Shown here: one piece after another, positions 36,901 to 44,865 of the stretch
Numbering within the stretch: the first letter of the stretch is position 1
Layout of the letters: the number at the start of each line of letters is the position of its first letter
Assembly (NCBI GenBank): GCA_019090895.1
Contig: JAHRVB010000246.1
Coordinates: 1-50,683 of the forward strand
Length of the DNA: 50,683 nt
DNA from: Kangiellaceae bacterium
GTDB lineage: Bacteria > Pseudomonadota > Gammaproteobacteria > Enterobacterales > Kangiellaceae
Direction of reading: 5' to 3'
Program-made: the position numbers and the translations under genes
Notes under the pieces: generated by a model
The model's input: only the letters and a program-made list of their open reading frames with translations
The model's database searches: none
Told to the model about the DNA's origin: nothing

Positions 36901-37829
36901 TCATTTCTCCACAATCGGAAATAGAAATTGATTCTAACAACTTACCAAAGAGAGACTTTCAACTTTCGATAGAAGCGGACCAAAAACTGGTGACGCAAGG
37001 ACTAAAAGTGGCTAGTTTAGGCAGCGGTAACGATAAAGTAAATCTTATTTTAACCATGAGCGATTCTGTGGAGGAAAAAGCGGGACAAAAAAAATCGGGA
37101 CAAACAAAGGCGATCAATAATACTAGTCAATCTGAAACCAGTCGGTCACCAAGAAGTCGATCTTCTATGACAGAACCAAATGACTCGGTTAGTAACAGCG
37201 GAGAAGAATCGCTCGAGGACCTAGATAGAGAAAGCTTCAATAGAATACCATTTAGAGCCGAAAGTCTAGATATCAGTGCAAGACTTTCTGGTGCGGTACT
37301 ACTGCTGTTCATTTTGCTATTTAGTTCTTTCTCTTTGTATATTTTTAGACAACAGAAACAAAAGTTTTCCAAGGATTCTAGAGATTTTATAGATGCATTA
37401 AATCGATGGACACCCTGGATTCAAATCAAACAGGAAACACCGCGTGCGATTAAGCGATTCCTTAATCATTTACGTTATCAATCAATTCGTAATCGAAAAG
37501 CGATTAGTGAGTCATTATTAGTCGCTTATGCCAGTATCGCATTCTTTGAGAAAAGTTGGATTATTAATGACAAAAAATTCGAAATGATCTGTGAGGGCCG
37601 GTTAGCTGATTTACTTGCATTGCAGTATCAAAATAACTTGGATCAAGCCAATCAATATAAAATGGGTCGACATAAAACGGACCAAGAAATAAAGGATGCC
37701 ACTAGCCGGTGGGAAAAACTCGCCAAGCGAATGAGTGAATCTTTAAAAGGCATTGATAAACAAGCACTCAGGGATAATCGGCAGCAAGCATTAAATGTAT
37801 TGCAAAGTGATACTTTAGAAGAGAAGTAA
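33984..37829 (+). CDS. Membrane protein: periplasmic YCF48/BNR propeller with cytoplasmic KAP P-loop NTPase
   Basis: About 1281 residues from the ATG at 33984, chosen for its AAGGAG site 6 nt upstream; TTG/ATG at 33906/33909 lack one. Order: a span at about 30-48; a region to about 500 with at least five YCF48/BNR-type repeats (for example VVGEQGTILHSDDGGTCW and VAVGQSGIILISRDFGNRW) interrupted by a Ser-rich insert of some 130 residues; a second span at about 502-520; then a KAP NTPase. Walker A is G578-PWGCGK-S585, and Walker B lies in MVIFIDDLDRC near 779-789. Hydrophobic pairs sit inside the NTPase (about 652-668 and 710-730), as KAP proteins show, with more spans at about 930-945 and 1100-1120. 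KAP ATPases include PifA, which excludes phage T7. Sensing by the propeller is inferred. Confidence 0.88.
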   Translation: MQSSKYQGSESRKLRFFPNIKFLLNFKKQIIVSCTAIFILATALALYQPVNPSSLSESQSWQRFIYPKETNPDLKLAGVGAELKGMTNIGKNIWVVGEQGTILHSDDGGTCWRPQGRWINPSDDSDTEQAGTENSNSDKSACSQNQTGIERLFSIFPSFAANISNSLSAFPTANAAGEKDKNKSSDETDDRPAQSSMEQVIVTGSESKSSSTGSPVHPYKSAVGDRYGSGQSYNQPPMLNSVSFADNQFGVSVGEQGVIVTTNNGGKQWTAARHFSEFDLYSVAYGYDNSSKQQSTIVAVGQSGIILISRDFGNRWQTIQTNDREDLLNVSINKNGSIVAVGDSSSVFRSDNNGKTWSQSNPSGSRGFDSAFITENSEIYVAGADGVIKQSSTSSSQWRDIAGTTTSQIHSIVSQFGILAAVNENNELLTSKNQANSWQVFNNQIEQSIIAVRLVSVERAIVLTEEGIIYAFDMIKNQWHQLTTNDVGQSESNDRYTVSVAPWWYVVTFICAGLILIVIWPREDDSTTEEGIAGMAASDRPLKRGDPDALNLGKIASDVTAFLSNPKTSAPLTLAITGPWGCGKSSLMNLIRADLKDRGFLPVWFNAWHHQKGEQLLASLFAHITQQAIPPWFSFDGVIFRAKLVAIRGRRHWFIFALMMFLLFMTWAINDGNTNLVNKLQGMNWGEFWAGLFGGGSTANQNNQVSIGSGIIPMMASLFGVAAPLIALLRSVKGFGISPEKLVSVDHRSKNKTGYDPGARVRFADEFADVTTALGNNKMVIFIDDLDRCSQENLIDILENINFISSSGDCYLLLGMAPKYIEACVANAYETLAHNIAEKERFEERMVSENDEIKSISNKEKHKFSFARQYLEKMINIEVPIPSMSENSIERLLHQSEDSQPETESEEGSSVLQRFHARIKPLLSGLNRAMPLIFIIVAIKAGWDYGKSVPDKKLPTPSVVNLGTIDADTLASIISPQSEIEIDSNNLPKRDFQLSIEADQKLVTQGLKVASLGSGNDKVNLILTMSDSVEEKAGQKKSGQTKAINNTSQSETSRSPRSRSSMTEPNDSVSNSGEESLEDLDRESFNRIPFRAESLDISARLSGAVLLLFILLFSSFSLYIFRQQKQKFSKDSRDFIDALNRWTPWIQIKQETPRAIKRFLNHLRYQSIRNRKAISESLLVAYASIAFFEKSWIINDKKFEMICEGRLADLLALQYQNNLDQANQYKMGRHKTDQEIKDATSRWEKLAKRMSESLKGIDKQALRDNRQQALNVLQSDTLEEK

Positions 37830-37855
37830 ATCGTTAGTTCAAAAGGAGAGGACGA

Positions 37856-38650
37856 ATGAAAAAAGAAATGACTCGATTTGTACAGCAGCAATTAAATAAT
37901 AAGGGATTGAATGCGGGCGCTGTAGATGGTGACGCCGGTAATAAAACAATGACAGCTTTGGCTAAGATACCAGAAATCCCAAAAAGTTGGTCTAAAAGAA
38001 GGAAGTTAACTGGGTTCATTCAATTGTTGGCCATTGAAAATAATATTGAAGTTGGCGAGCTCGATGGTTATATGGGGCAGCAAACAGAGCACGCCTATGA
38101 ACTACTTCAGCGTAAACTGGTGGAAAAATTTCCTCAATACTTTTGGCGGCCGGAAGAATTATCCAATGTTAATCCTAACCAATGGCCTAGCCAGCAAACG
38201 AACAAAGAGCTAGAACGTTTCTACGGCAAAGTGGGTGAAAACCAAACCAGAATTCAACTCCCTTATTCGCATAAATTAGCTTGGAAAACATCAACTAAAG
38301 TAAACAGCTTTTTATGCCACGAAAAAGTTCATGATAGTTTGTTACGGGTGCTAACCAATGTGTATCAACATTATGGCGACCAACAAATAAAAGCGCTGCG
38401 GTTAGATTTGTGGGGTGGTTGTTTAAACGTGAGACGAATGAGAGGAGGGAGTCGTTACTCAACACATAGCTGGGGAATAGCATTGGATTACGACCCATCC
38501 CACAATAAACTAAAATGGGGACGAGATAAGGCGTCTTTTGCGGACCCTGCATATGATAGTTGGTGGCGATTTTGGGAAGAAGAAGGTTGGGTGAGTTTGG
38601 GTCGCACTCGGAACTTTGATTGGATGCATATTCAGGCCGCGAGATTGTAG
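37856..38650 (+). CDS. M15-family peptidase with peptidoglycan-binding-like N-terminus
   Basis: 264 residues. An AAAGGAGAGGAC ribosome site precedes the ATG, 26 bp after the KAP gene, so both are in one operon. Residues 1-45 and 55-90 look like two weak PG_binding_1-type repeats (FVQQQLNNKGLNAGAVDGDAG; IEVGELDGYMGQQTEHA). The C-terminal half is an M15/VanY-like zinc peptidase: STHSWGIALDYDP has the S-x-H-x2-G-x-A-x-D metal motif and DWMHIQ supplies the last His. There is no signal peptide, like phage endolysins. The pairing suggests cell-wall cleavage as the effector of the upstream membrane ATPase, but this is inference; a housekeeping cell-wall role is possible. Confidence 0.85.
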   Translation: MKKEMTRFVQQQLNNKGLNAGAVDGDAGNKTMTALAKIPEIPKSWSKRRKLTGFIQLLAIENNIEVGELDGYMGQQTEHAYELLQRKLVEKFPQYFWRPEELSNVNPNQWPSQQTNKELERFYGKVGENQTRIQLPYSHKLAWKTSTKVNSFLCHEKVHDSLLRVLTNVYQHYGDQQIKALRLDLWGGCLNVRRMRGGSRYSTHSWGIALDYDPSHNKLKWGRDKASFADPAYDSWWRFWEEEGWVSLGRTRNFDWMHIQAARL

Positions 38651-38989
38651 GTAGTTGTTTGAATGTCTGCTGATATCTTAAAGCGGAAGCTCAACAGTAT
38701 TCAGCGATGGGCTCAAATCCAAATTAAGAGTATCAAGTCTAAATGATATTTAGAAACTTAATAGTTTCCTGTAGGCAACCATTTTATTTGCAATGATGTG
38801 TGTTTCAGATTAGTAATAGAAGTCATAGTCGATTAAATCGACCCCAAAAGGGCTTTTAGATTTTTCAGCACATGGTAAAAGATTGATTTCTATTATCCCT
38901 AGTTAGGAATATTAAATTAAGTTAACCGCCTGAGGAATTTCCCTAAAAATTTTATATATTAAGTAAATACCAACGACAAAGGAGCTGAT
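38651..38989. other. Intergenic region before the Gabija genes
   Basis: About 340 bp with no convincing ORF or RNA. It is AT-rich near the 3' end (TATATATTAAGTAAATA about 38955-38965) and ends with a good AAAGGAG site before the GTG at 38990. It presumably holds the Gabija promoter; I see no clear -35/-10 pair and no repeat. Confidence 0.4.
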
Positions 38990-40636
38990 GTGGTTATTGA
39001 TAAGATTGTAATAGAGAATTTCAAAGGGTTTAAGGAACGATTTACCCTACCCTTAAATAGCGGTTTAAATATCATTGTCGGTGACAATGAAGCTGGCAAA
39101 TCTACAATACTTGAAGCTATAAATTTAGCTCTCACTGGGCTGTATAACGGTCGCTATTTGCGAAATGAGTTAACCCAGTATTTATTTAATAATGAAGCTG
39201 TCGATGAATACTTGGTGAGCCTTGCCACCGACCAACCATTGCCCCCAACAAGCATACTTATTGAACTTCATCTCAGTGGTGCGGAAAGACCACATTTACA
39301 CGGATCAAAGCATACAGGACCTACTGATTGTAACGGTGTATTCTTAAAGATTGAATTCGACGAATCATACAAGCCTGTCTATGAAGAACTAATCAAAGCT
39401 GGTGACCTCAAAACCCTTCCGATTGAGTATTACCATATCGTCTGGAAAGGATTTTCAAGAGATCCAATTACAGCAAGGAACATTCCCCTAAAATCTGCCT
39501 TCATAGACTCATCAAGTACGAAGTTTTCTAACGGCTCTGATGTCTATATCAGTAGAATTGTAAAAGAGCTTTTAACCCCAGAAGAAATAGTCAACATTTC
39601 TCAGTCACACAGAGAGATGAAAGAGAGCTTTATGGGTAACAAGTCCATACAGGCAATTAACGATAAACTAACCACGGCCTCAAAGGTAACGGAAAAAACT
39701 GTCTCAATATCAGTTGAGCTGTCATCTAAAAATTCTTGGGAGAGTAGTTTAACCACCTACCTTGAAGACATTCCATTTCATTACATTGGTAAAGGTGAAC
39801 AAAGTATCATCAAAACCAACCTTGCCTTAGCTCACAATAAATCCAAAGAAGCTAATGTAATCCTGATAGAAGAGCCTGAGAACCACCTCTCACACAGTAA
39901 GCTCAACGAGCTAATTCAGTCAGTTAAGGCAAGCAGTGCTAAGAAGCAGATTGTCGTTACAACTCATAATAGCTTTGTAGCAAACAAGCTGGGCTTGGAC
40001 TGCCTGATTTTGTTGAACGATAGAAAGTCAGTAAAAATGGATGGATTGTCACCAGATACAAAAGCTTTCTTTGAGAAAATACAGGGGTACGACACTCTCA
40101 GGCTAATTTTATGCGATAAAGCAATTTTGGTTGAGGGCGACTCGGACGAACTTGTCATTCAAAAAGCTTATATGACGGCTAATGACGGGAAGCTACCCAT
40201 TGAAGACCGTATTGATGTTATCTCTGTCGGAGTATCGTTTTTACGGTTCCTCGAAATAGCCGACAAGATAGATCAAAGGGTATGTGTTGTTACTGATAGT
40301 GACGGAAAAGTTGATGCCCTATTGGAAAAATACAAAGACTATGTGGGCGACAACGCCAAGCCTAAAATAACAATACATTATGATGATTTTATTGATACTG
40401 GGGAGTTGATGATTGGAGATAACAAATTCAACTACAACACCCTTGAACCTAAATTTTTGAAAGCCAACGGGTTTGAGCATACGAAAAAAATACTTGGTGT
40501 TGAATATGCTGATATTGATGCCCTCCACAAACATATGAATTCAAATAAAACAAAGTGTGCATTAAAAATCTATGACAGTTCTGAAGAAATAACCTACCCA
40601 AACTATATAACGGGGGCTATTAACGATGGCGAATGA
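38990..40636 (+). CDS. gajA: Gabija GajA-like OLD-family ATPase with TOPRIM nuclease domain
   Basis: 548 residues from a GTG at 38990 (AAAGGAG 6 nt upstream). An SMC/ABC-like ATPase comes first: Walker A G31-DNEAGKST39, a signature-like FHYIGKGEQSIIKTNLALA, Walker B NVILIEEPENHLS near 288-300 and the H-loop VVTTHNS. A C-terminal TOPRIM follows with AILVEGDSDELVIQKAY near 376-392 and VVTDSDGKVDAL near 433-444, containing the catalytic Glu and D-x-D. GajA is a sequence-specific nicking nuclease that halts phage replication when nucleotides are depleted. Length is close to the known 578-residue protein. The next gene, a UvrD-like helicase, overlaps it by 11 bp, which is the Gabija arrangement. 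Confidence 0.9.
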   Translation: MVIDKIVIENFKGFKERFTLPLNSGLNIIVGDNEAGKSTILEAINLALTGLYNGRYLRNELTQYLFNNEAVDEYLVSLATDQPLPPTSILIELHLSGAERPHLHGSKHTGPTDCNGVFLKIEFDESYKPVYEELIKAGDLKTLPIEYYHIVWKGFSRDPITARNIPLKSAFIDSSSTKFSNGSDVYISRIVKELLTPEEIVNISQSHREMKESFMGNKSIQAINDKLTTASKVTEKTVSISVELSSKNSWESSLTTYLEDIPFHYIGKGEQSIIKTNLALAHNKSKEANVILIEEPENHLSHSKLNELIQSVKASSAKKQIVVTTHNSFVANKLGLDCLILLNDRKSVKMDGLSPDTKAFFEKIQGYDTLRLILCDKAILVEGDSDELVIQKAYMTANDGKLPIEDRIDVISVGVSFLRFLEIADKIDQRVCVVTDSDGKVDALLEKYKDYVGDNAKPKITIHYDDFIDTGELMIGDNKFNYNTLEPKFLKANGFEHTKKILGVEYADIDALHKHMNSNKTKCALKIYDSSEEITYPNYITGAINDGE

Positions 40637-41741
40637 TTTAATCATCGCCTCTGCTGGGTCTGGCAAGACAACTTTCCTTGTTAAAAAAGCAATCGAGAAA
40701 GCCAATGCTGGTGAGACCGTGCTTATTACTACCTTCACAGAGGCTTGTGAAGCTGAAATAAAAAACAAATTGTTTGAAGAAAGTGGCGGCTACATTCCTG
40801 AGAACATCACAATACTGACTTGGTTTTCTTTTTTAATCAGACACGGAGCTAAGCCTTATCAAGATTATGTCATTGACACTGAGATTACAGGCTTGATTCT
40901 CGTAAGCGGCAAATCAGGTTTACGACATGAAACAGAAGACGGTAAGAAGTTCTATTGGGGTGAAGCTAAAAACCTCTATGAATTCTATTTCTCGATGAGC
41001 GGTAAAATATATTCCGACAAGTTAGCCAAGTTTGTAATTCGGTGTAACAAAGATTCAGGTGAAAAAGTAATCGACCGATTATCGCAATGTTTTGACAATA
41101 TATTTATTGATGAAGTTCAAGACTTGGCAGGGTATGATTTGGAGATACTTAAAGAACTATTCAATTGCAAGTCAAGTATATTGCTGGTTGGAGATCCTCG
41201 ACAAGCAACCTACTCAACCAATAATGCACAGAAACACTCGAAGTTTAAAAAATCCGAGATAGTTAATTTCTTTTCCGACGATACTATCAACATAGACCCT
41301 GACGATAAATTATTAACGGTTAATCATCGTTGCTCACCACAGATATGTGAATATTCAAATACACTTTACCCTGACTTGCCAGAATCCACTTCAGGAAACG
41401 ACACAATAACAGGGCACGACGGAATTATAATCGTTGATAAATCTCATGTCGAATCATATTTGAAGGAATTCCAATCCGTGCAACTTAGACACTCTATTAG
41501 GACACAGGTAAATTCTGACTACCCTGTATACACCTTTGGAAAATCAAAAGGATTAACTTTTGATAGAGTCTTGATATATCCCACAGGTCCGATATTCAAG
41601 TGGCTGATAAGCGCGGGGAACGAGCTTAAAGGAATATCAAGAGCTGGATTCTATGTAGCTCTTACGAGAGCAAGATATAGTGTAGGTATTGTTCTCGAGC
41701 CAAAGCAATACAAAAAAATTAAAGGGATTCCAGTATATTAG
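40626..41741 (+). CDS. gajB: Gabija GajB-like UvrD/Rep superfamily helicase (short form)
   Basis: 371 residues. Superfamily I motifs are present in order: I, ASAGSGKTT at residues 8-16; II, FIDEVQDL near 161-168; III, LLVGDPRQATY near 188-198; a V-like FGKSKGLTFDRVLIYP; VI, YVALTRARYSVGI near 345-357. The reference GajB of Bacillus cereus is about 494 residues, so this one is roughly 120 residues shorter, most simply through a reduced 1B/2B insertion; no helicase motif is missing. It overlaps gajA by 11 bp, so translation is coupled. GajB is thought to recognise DNA ends or nucleotide-depleted states and activate GajA. Confidence 0.88.
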   Translation: MANDLIIASAGSGKTTFLVKKAIEKANAGETVLITTFTEACEAEIKNKLFEESGGYIPENITILTWFSFLIRHGAKPYQDYVIDTEITGLILVSGKSGLRHETEDGKKFYWGEAKNLYEFYFSMSGKIYSDKLAKFVIRCNKDSGEKVIDRLSQCFDNIFIDEVQDLAGYDLEILKELFNCKSSILLVGDPRQATYSTNNAQKHSKFKKSEIVNFFSDDTINIDPDDKLLTVNHRCSPQICEYSNTLYPDLPESTSGNDTITGHDGIIIVDKSHVESYLKEFQSVQLRHSIRTQVNSDYPVYTFGKSKGLTFDRVLIYPTGPIFKWLISAGNELKGISRAGFYVALTRARYSVGIVLEPKQYKKIKGIPVY

Positions 41742-41848
41742 AGAGATTGGAGCTCCATGGGAGATTAATTTAATTCAATGTCCGCTTCAGGCCCTGAGGC
41801 ATTCACGAGAAGTAAAACATGTTAGTGTAGGAATGAGGATTCAATGAT

Positions 41849-42379
41849 ATGACTGATACCAAAAAGTTAAGTCCACTGGCTGAGACTGTATTCATAGGAG
41901 AAATCGTAACACAATCAAATTTTGCTGATAATGCAGCTGATAAACTAGCAATGCATTCGGAATCAGATTCTGATGAAATTTGGGGTGCAATTCAATCGAT
42001 CCTTGTTGCCGCAGCTAACGTGTCAAAAATTCTTTGGTCCCCCAATAAAAAGTATAAGGCACGCGGGAATTATCTGAGAGAACTTCTTGGGATAGATGAT
42101 GATAATGTTCTCTCTAATCGAACTCTTCGAAATCACTTCGAACACTATGACAAGAGGATTGAGAAATGGTTTGACACTAACAGTTCGGCGGTTTACTTTG
42201 ATGCTAAAATTGATCCATTTGAGAAGACAGCGATGAGTCTGCCACAGATCTTTCATAGAACCTACAATCCGATCACTAGAGAGATAACCTTTCGAAATGA
42301 GTCATTTGATCTAGCAGCTATTCTTGACGCACTCGCAAAGATTCGAGAGAAGTCTGGGGCGTTTGCTTTGATTAAATAA
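41849..42379 (+). CDS. Hypothetical protein with HEPN-like R-N-x3-H motif
   Basis: 176 residues, helical and soluble. Residues R94-N-H-F-E-H99 match R-x4-H with a polar residue after Arg, the motif of HEPN ribonucleases. It sits in a long helix with LSNRTLRNHFEHYDKRIEKWF, as in HEPN folds. The gene follows gajB with a gap of 107 bp and has a GAGGA ribosome site. It might be a third defence gene or an unrelated cargo gene. The HEPN call rests on one motif and helix pattern only, so it is tentative; I do not recognise a named family. Confidence 0.55.
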   Translation: MTDTKKLSPLAETVFIGEIVTQSNFADNAADKLAMHSESDSDEIWGAIQSILVAAANVSKILWSPNKKYKARGNYLRELLGIDDDNVLSNRTLRNHFEHYDKRIEKWFDTNSSAVYFDAKIDPFEKTAMSLPQIFHRTYNPITREITFRNESFDLAAILDALAKIREKSGAFALIK

Positions 42380-42409
42380 TAATTAGGGTCAGTTTGAATA
42401 AAAATTTTA

Positions 42410-42484
42410 GTCCGCTTTTGGCCGAAAGTGATCATCTTATTTCGGCGTGGTGGTAGATCTGATACAGTATTCACATATATCGAA
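42410..42484 (+). repeat. Dispersed repeat copy 1 (about 75 bp)
   Basis: Begins GTCCGCTTTTGG and ends TACAGTATTCAcATATatCGAA. An imperfect second copy in the same orientation lies at 45780-45844. It includes an inverted repeat GCCGAAA...TTTCGGC (42421-42447). The two copies flank the 42.5-45.8 kb cassette-like segment. Confidence 0.55.
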
Positions 42485-42571
42485 AAGCGCACAATTTCCA
42501 TAATCTGAAGAATATTCATGTCAAGACGCGTCTGAATATTTAGATTAGGCATTCGAAAAATAAAAAAGGGA

Positions 42572-42588
42572 TTTGAGTCGAACTCAAA
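42572..42588. promoter_or_regulatory. Perfect 7-3-7 inverted repeat in the translation start region
   Basis: TTTGAGT-CGA-ACTCAAA sits between an AAAAAAGGG ribosome site (42562-42570) and the ATG at 42592. In mRNA it would form a small hairpin directly before the start codon; as DNA it could be an operator. No partner is known. Confidence 0.5.
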
Positions 42589-42591
42589 AAA

Positions 42592-43578
42592 ATGCATAAA
42601 ACAATAAAATTAAAAGCCGACCGTGTTCGGTCCTTATCTTGGCAAGGCGATGATTTGGTTGATTGGGTTTCTGGAGGTCTTGTCTATTCTCTAAATGGTG
42701 AAACTAAGAAACGAAATGTAAATTATGCATATCCATTCAATTCTGCCGTTGTATCATCATCTGGTATTTACGCCGTTATTTTTACGAATAATCAAACCAA
42801 GGGATTGGTGCTGAAGAATGGCGAAATTATACGGGAAATCAATAGAAGTTATTATCAAGCTCACGCATATGATTTCCCGATTGTATTCTCTAGATTAAGT
42901 TCAGGGCAGGAGGTCTTGGTTTATTGTCCTAAAGATTATTGCCGAATTGACATTGAAGAAATTGAAACAGGTAAAGTGTTGACAGATTTTGTTGATCGCA
43001 ATGCTTCTGATTGCTTTCATTCTAGACTGGCAGTGAGTCCTAATGGAAAACTGTTATTAAGTGCTGGATGGGTTTGGCATCCACTTGACGTAGTCGGTTT
43101 ATATGACTTGTCATCATCCCTTGAAGATCCGACCATACTAGATAAGCCTATCAAGGAACCACCTGGATATTGGGAGATTTCGAGCGCGGCATTTTTAAAT
43201 GATACGCTTATCTTTGTTAGTACTTCTGATGAATTTTTAGGAGATGAAGATGACCCTGATGATGATCGACCTGGGCCTTGCCAAATTGCGCTTTGGTCAT
43301 TAGAGACCAATACATATCTGTCTACTATTTCGTGCGGCCATCCTGCTGGCGAGCTAATGCCAATAAGCGAGCGATATGTGGTGTCATTTTTTGAACACCC
43401 TAAATTATGGGATATGGATTCAGGCTCTATAGTTCACGAATGGAAACAAATAGATTCTGGCGAGCAAAAGAGCAGCATAACTTATGGAAAAGAGAGACCC
43501 GTAGTTGCAATTGATTCAAAAAACAGAAGGTTTTCAGTAGCGAACGATAAAGAAATTTTAGTTGTGCTTTTTGGATAA
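42592..43578 (+). CDS. Hypothetical beta-propeller-like cytoplasmic protein
   Basis: 328 residues, no signal peptide or membrane span. Repeated short beta patterns appear with WD40-like turns: RLAVSPNGKLLLSAGW, LIFVSTSDEFLGDE, CQIALWSLETNTYLSTISCG and PKLWDMDSGSIVHEW. An acidic run (DEDDPDDDR) lies near residue 222. The whole resembles a degenerate WD-repeat propeller. It is flanked by dispersed GGGTCA elements and a 75-bp repeat, so it may be a mobile cargo gene. Function is unknown. Confidence 0.7.
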   Translation: MHKTIKLKADRVRSLSWQGDDLVDWVSGGLVYSLNGETKKRNVNYAYPFNSAVVSSSGIYAVIFTNNQTKGLVLKNGEIIREINRSYYQAHAYDFPIVFSRLSSGQEVLVYCPKDYCRIDIEEIETGKVLTDFVDRNASDCFHSRLAVSPNGKLLLSAGWVWHPLDVVGLYDLSSSLEDPTILDKPIKEPPGYWEISSAAFLNDTLIFVSTSDEFLGDEDDPDDDRPGPCQIALWSLETNTYLSTISCGHPAGELMPISERYVVSFFEHPKLWDMDSGSIVHEWKQIDSGEQKSSITYGKERPVVAIDSKNRRFSVANDKEILVVLFG

Positions 43579-43798
43579 TAAGGGCGTTGGCTCATTTTAC
43601 AAAGTAATAGGTGAGTAATAGGGATCCTCCAGACTCTGACCCTTATTACTATAATTGAGTCTAGGGTCAATTAAAAATAATTGCTTTTTCTAAATAGTAC
43701 CTGTAAGTTACTGATAACTATTAAAAAACGGAATTCAGTCAAACCTCGTTTGAAGATTAATGAGATTTACTGCATTCAATCGGATGTAAGTTTTAATT

Positions 43799-44113
43799 AT
43801 GAATATATGTCCAAGTTGCAATGTTAAGATAAGTTTTTCCGGTTTAGAGAAAAGCGGACGATATGTGGGTGATAAAAAGTGGTATCAATTCGCTAGCCTT
43901 GAAACGTGCTGCCCGCATTGTAAAGTCCCTTTAAGGTCTGTCAGTCGACATCCTGCAATAGGCCTTGCCGGTATCGTTGTTATGATGTTCGTAAATGTGG
44001 CGCTGGCTGTTTGGGGAAATGATGTAGTATATATTCTGGTTTTTGGTGGGGTTATAGGTATTTCCCTTTTGGTGTTTTATTGCTTCAGTTTTAAAGTTGA
44101 AGCATATAGCTAA
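43799..44113 (+). CDS. Small zinc-ribbon membrane protein, cassette-like
   Basis: 104 residues. The N-terminal half has a C-x2-C ... C-x2-C zinc ribbon (CPSCNVKI; CCPHCKVPL); the second half has two membrane spans (IGLAGIVVMMFVNVALAVW; VYILVFGGVIGISLLVFYCF). There is no clear ribosome site. The stop codon is directly followed by an attC-like site that ends at 44204, which makes this a probable integron gene cassette. Its own 5' cassette boundary is not recognisable. Function is unknown. Confidence 0.6.
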   Translation: MNICPSCNVKISFSGLEKSGRYVGDKKWYQFASLETCCPHCKVPLRSVSRHPAIGLAGIVVMMFVNVALAVWGNDVVYILVFGGVIGISLLVFYCFSFKVEAYS

Positions 44114-44116
44114 AAC

Positions 44117-44204
44117 TAACAAGGATAAGCAATGGACTCCGTAATGTGTCGCGGTTTTTGCAAAAATCCACGCAAAATTTCTCCGCCACTGTTAGCGGCG
44201 TTAT
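44117..44204 (+). repeat. attC-like site 1
   Basis: Begins TAACAAGG and ends GCGGCGTTAT, the TAAC...GCGTTA pattern of integron recombination sites. The two arms are imperfectly complementary, with unpaired bases, as attC sites require. The length of about 90 bp is in range. It lies between two same-strand cassette-like ORFs. Confidence 0.6.
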
Positions 44205-44225
44205 AACTCAATCGGAAATCGGCGC

Positions 44226-44831
44226 ATGAAATACAGTATTTATATTTTTGTAGTCTTACTGTCGACGGTCAACCTTACAAGGGCAGACAGTGAACTAATT
44301 GGAAAGATCGATAATAATAGCGGCATATGCACTGTTTTTTATGATAATGATAGGTATATTGATTTTCCAGAAGGGGTGTTTGTTCGTAGTCACTTTAAGT
44401 CAAAGATAAGTACATTTGATGCTAATAATGATGGAAATAACGACCATTTAAAACTCAAAGAGAACTTCACTACTTACCAAACAAATATGATGTACTTTGC
44501 GTACGAAAATTCCAGTGCCATTAGTAGTGATAGGTACAAGTTTATATTTCCTCAGTCTTGGATGAAATGTAAGAAAAATAGTCCAGAATGTAACTTAGAT
44601 AGAAAAATTAAAAGTGGTATTCTTGAAGTTGGTCTTGTGCCAGGTAAGGATGATCCGGTTTACTATCGATCAAGGTATACAAATGTTTTTCCATTTATTC
44701 GTAATGGTTCCACTTACTACAAAGTAACAACTGAATCATTTAATAAAGATGTTGTTTCTATTGTAAAGCCAACTCCGAATATAAATAAATTTGAGCTTAT
44801 CTGTGCCTTTCGAACTGGCAAAAAGTTATAA
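44226..44831 (+). CDS. Secreted hypothetical protein, cassette-like
   Basis: 201 residues with a signal peptide (MKYSIYIFVVLLSTVNLTRA, cleavage before DSEL). The mature protein has four Cys (ICTVF, KCKK, ECN, ELICAF) that could form disulphides, and is otherwise unlike families I know. Its ATG is preceded by CGGAAATCGGCGC, and the same CGGAAATCG leader precedes the next cassette-like gene at 45200, as expected for sequence next to an attC recombination point. Function unknown. Confidence 0.65.
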   Translation: MKYSIYIFVVLLSTVNLTRADSELIGKIDNNSGICTVFYDNDRYIDFPEGVFVRSHFKSKISTFDANNDGNNDHLKLKENFTTYQTNMMYFAYENSSAISSDRYKFIFPQSWMKCKKNSPECNLDRKIKSGILEVGLVPGKDDPVYYRSRYTNVFPFIRNGSTYYKVTTESFNKDVVSIVKPTPNINKFELICAFRTGKKL

Positions 44832-44865
44832 CAAGTAAAAGCTCGCGGATTTGCAAATGCTGGCA
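44828..44865 (+). repeat. Truncated attC-like remnant
   Basis: Directly after the 44226 gene the sequence TTATAACAAG is followed by TCGCGGATTTGCAAA. The latter resembles TCGCGGTTTTTGCAAA inside attC-like site 1. No GCGTTA end follows, so the 3' half seems deleted and two cassettes appear fused. Confidence 0.4.

Noticed and set aside
33984..41741. Prophage origin for the KAP-M15 and Gabija region
   Set aside because: No structural, lysis-holin, integrase or packaging genes are present; the M15 peptidase alone is not enough.
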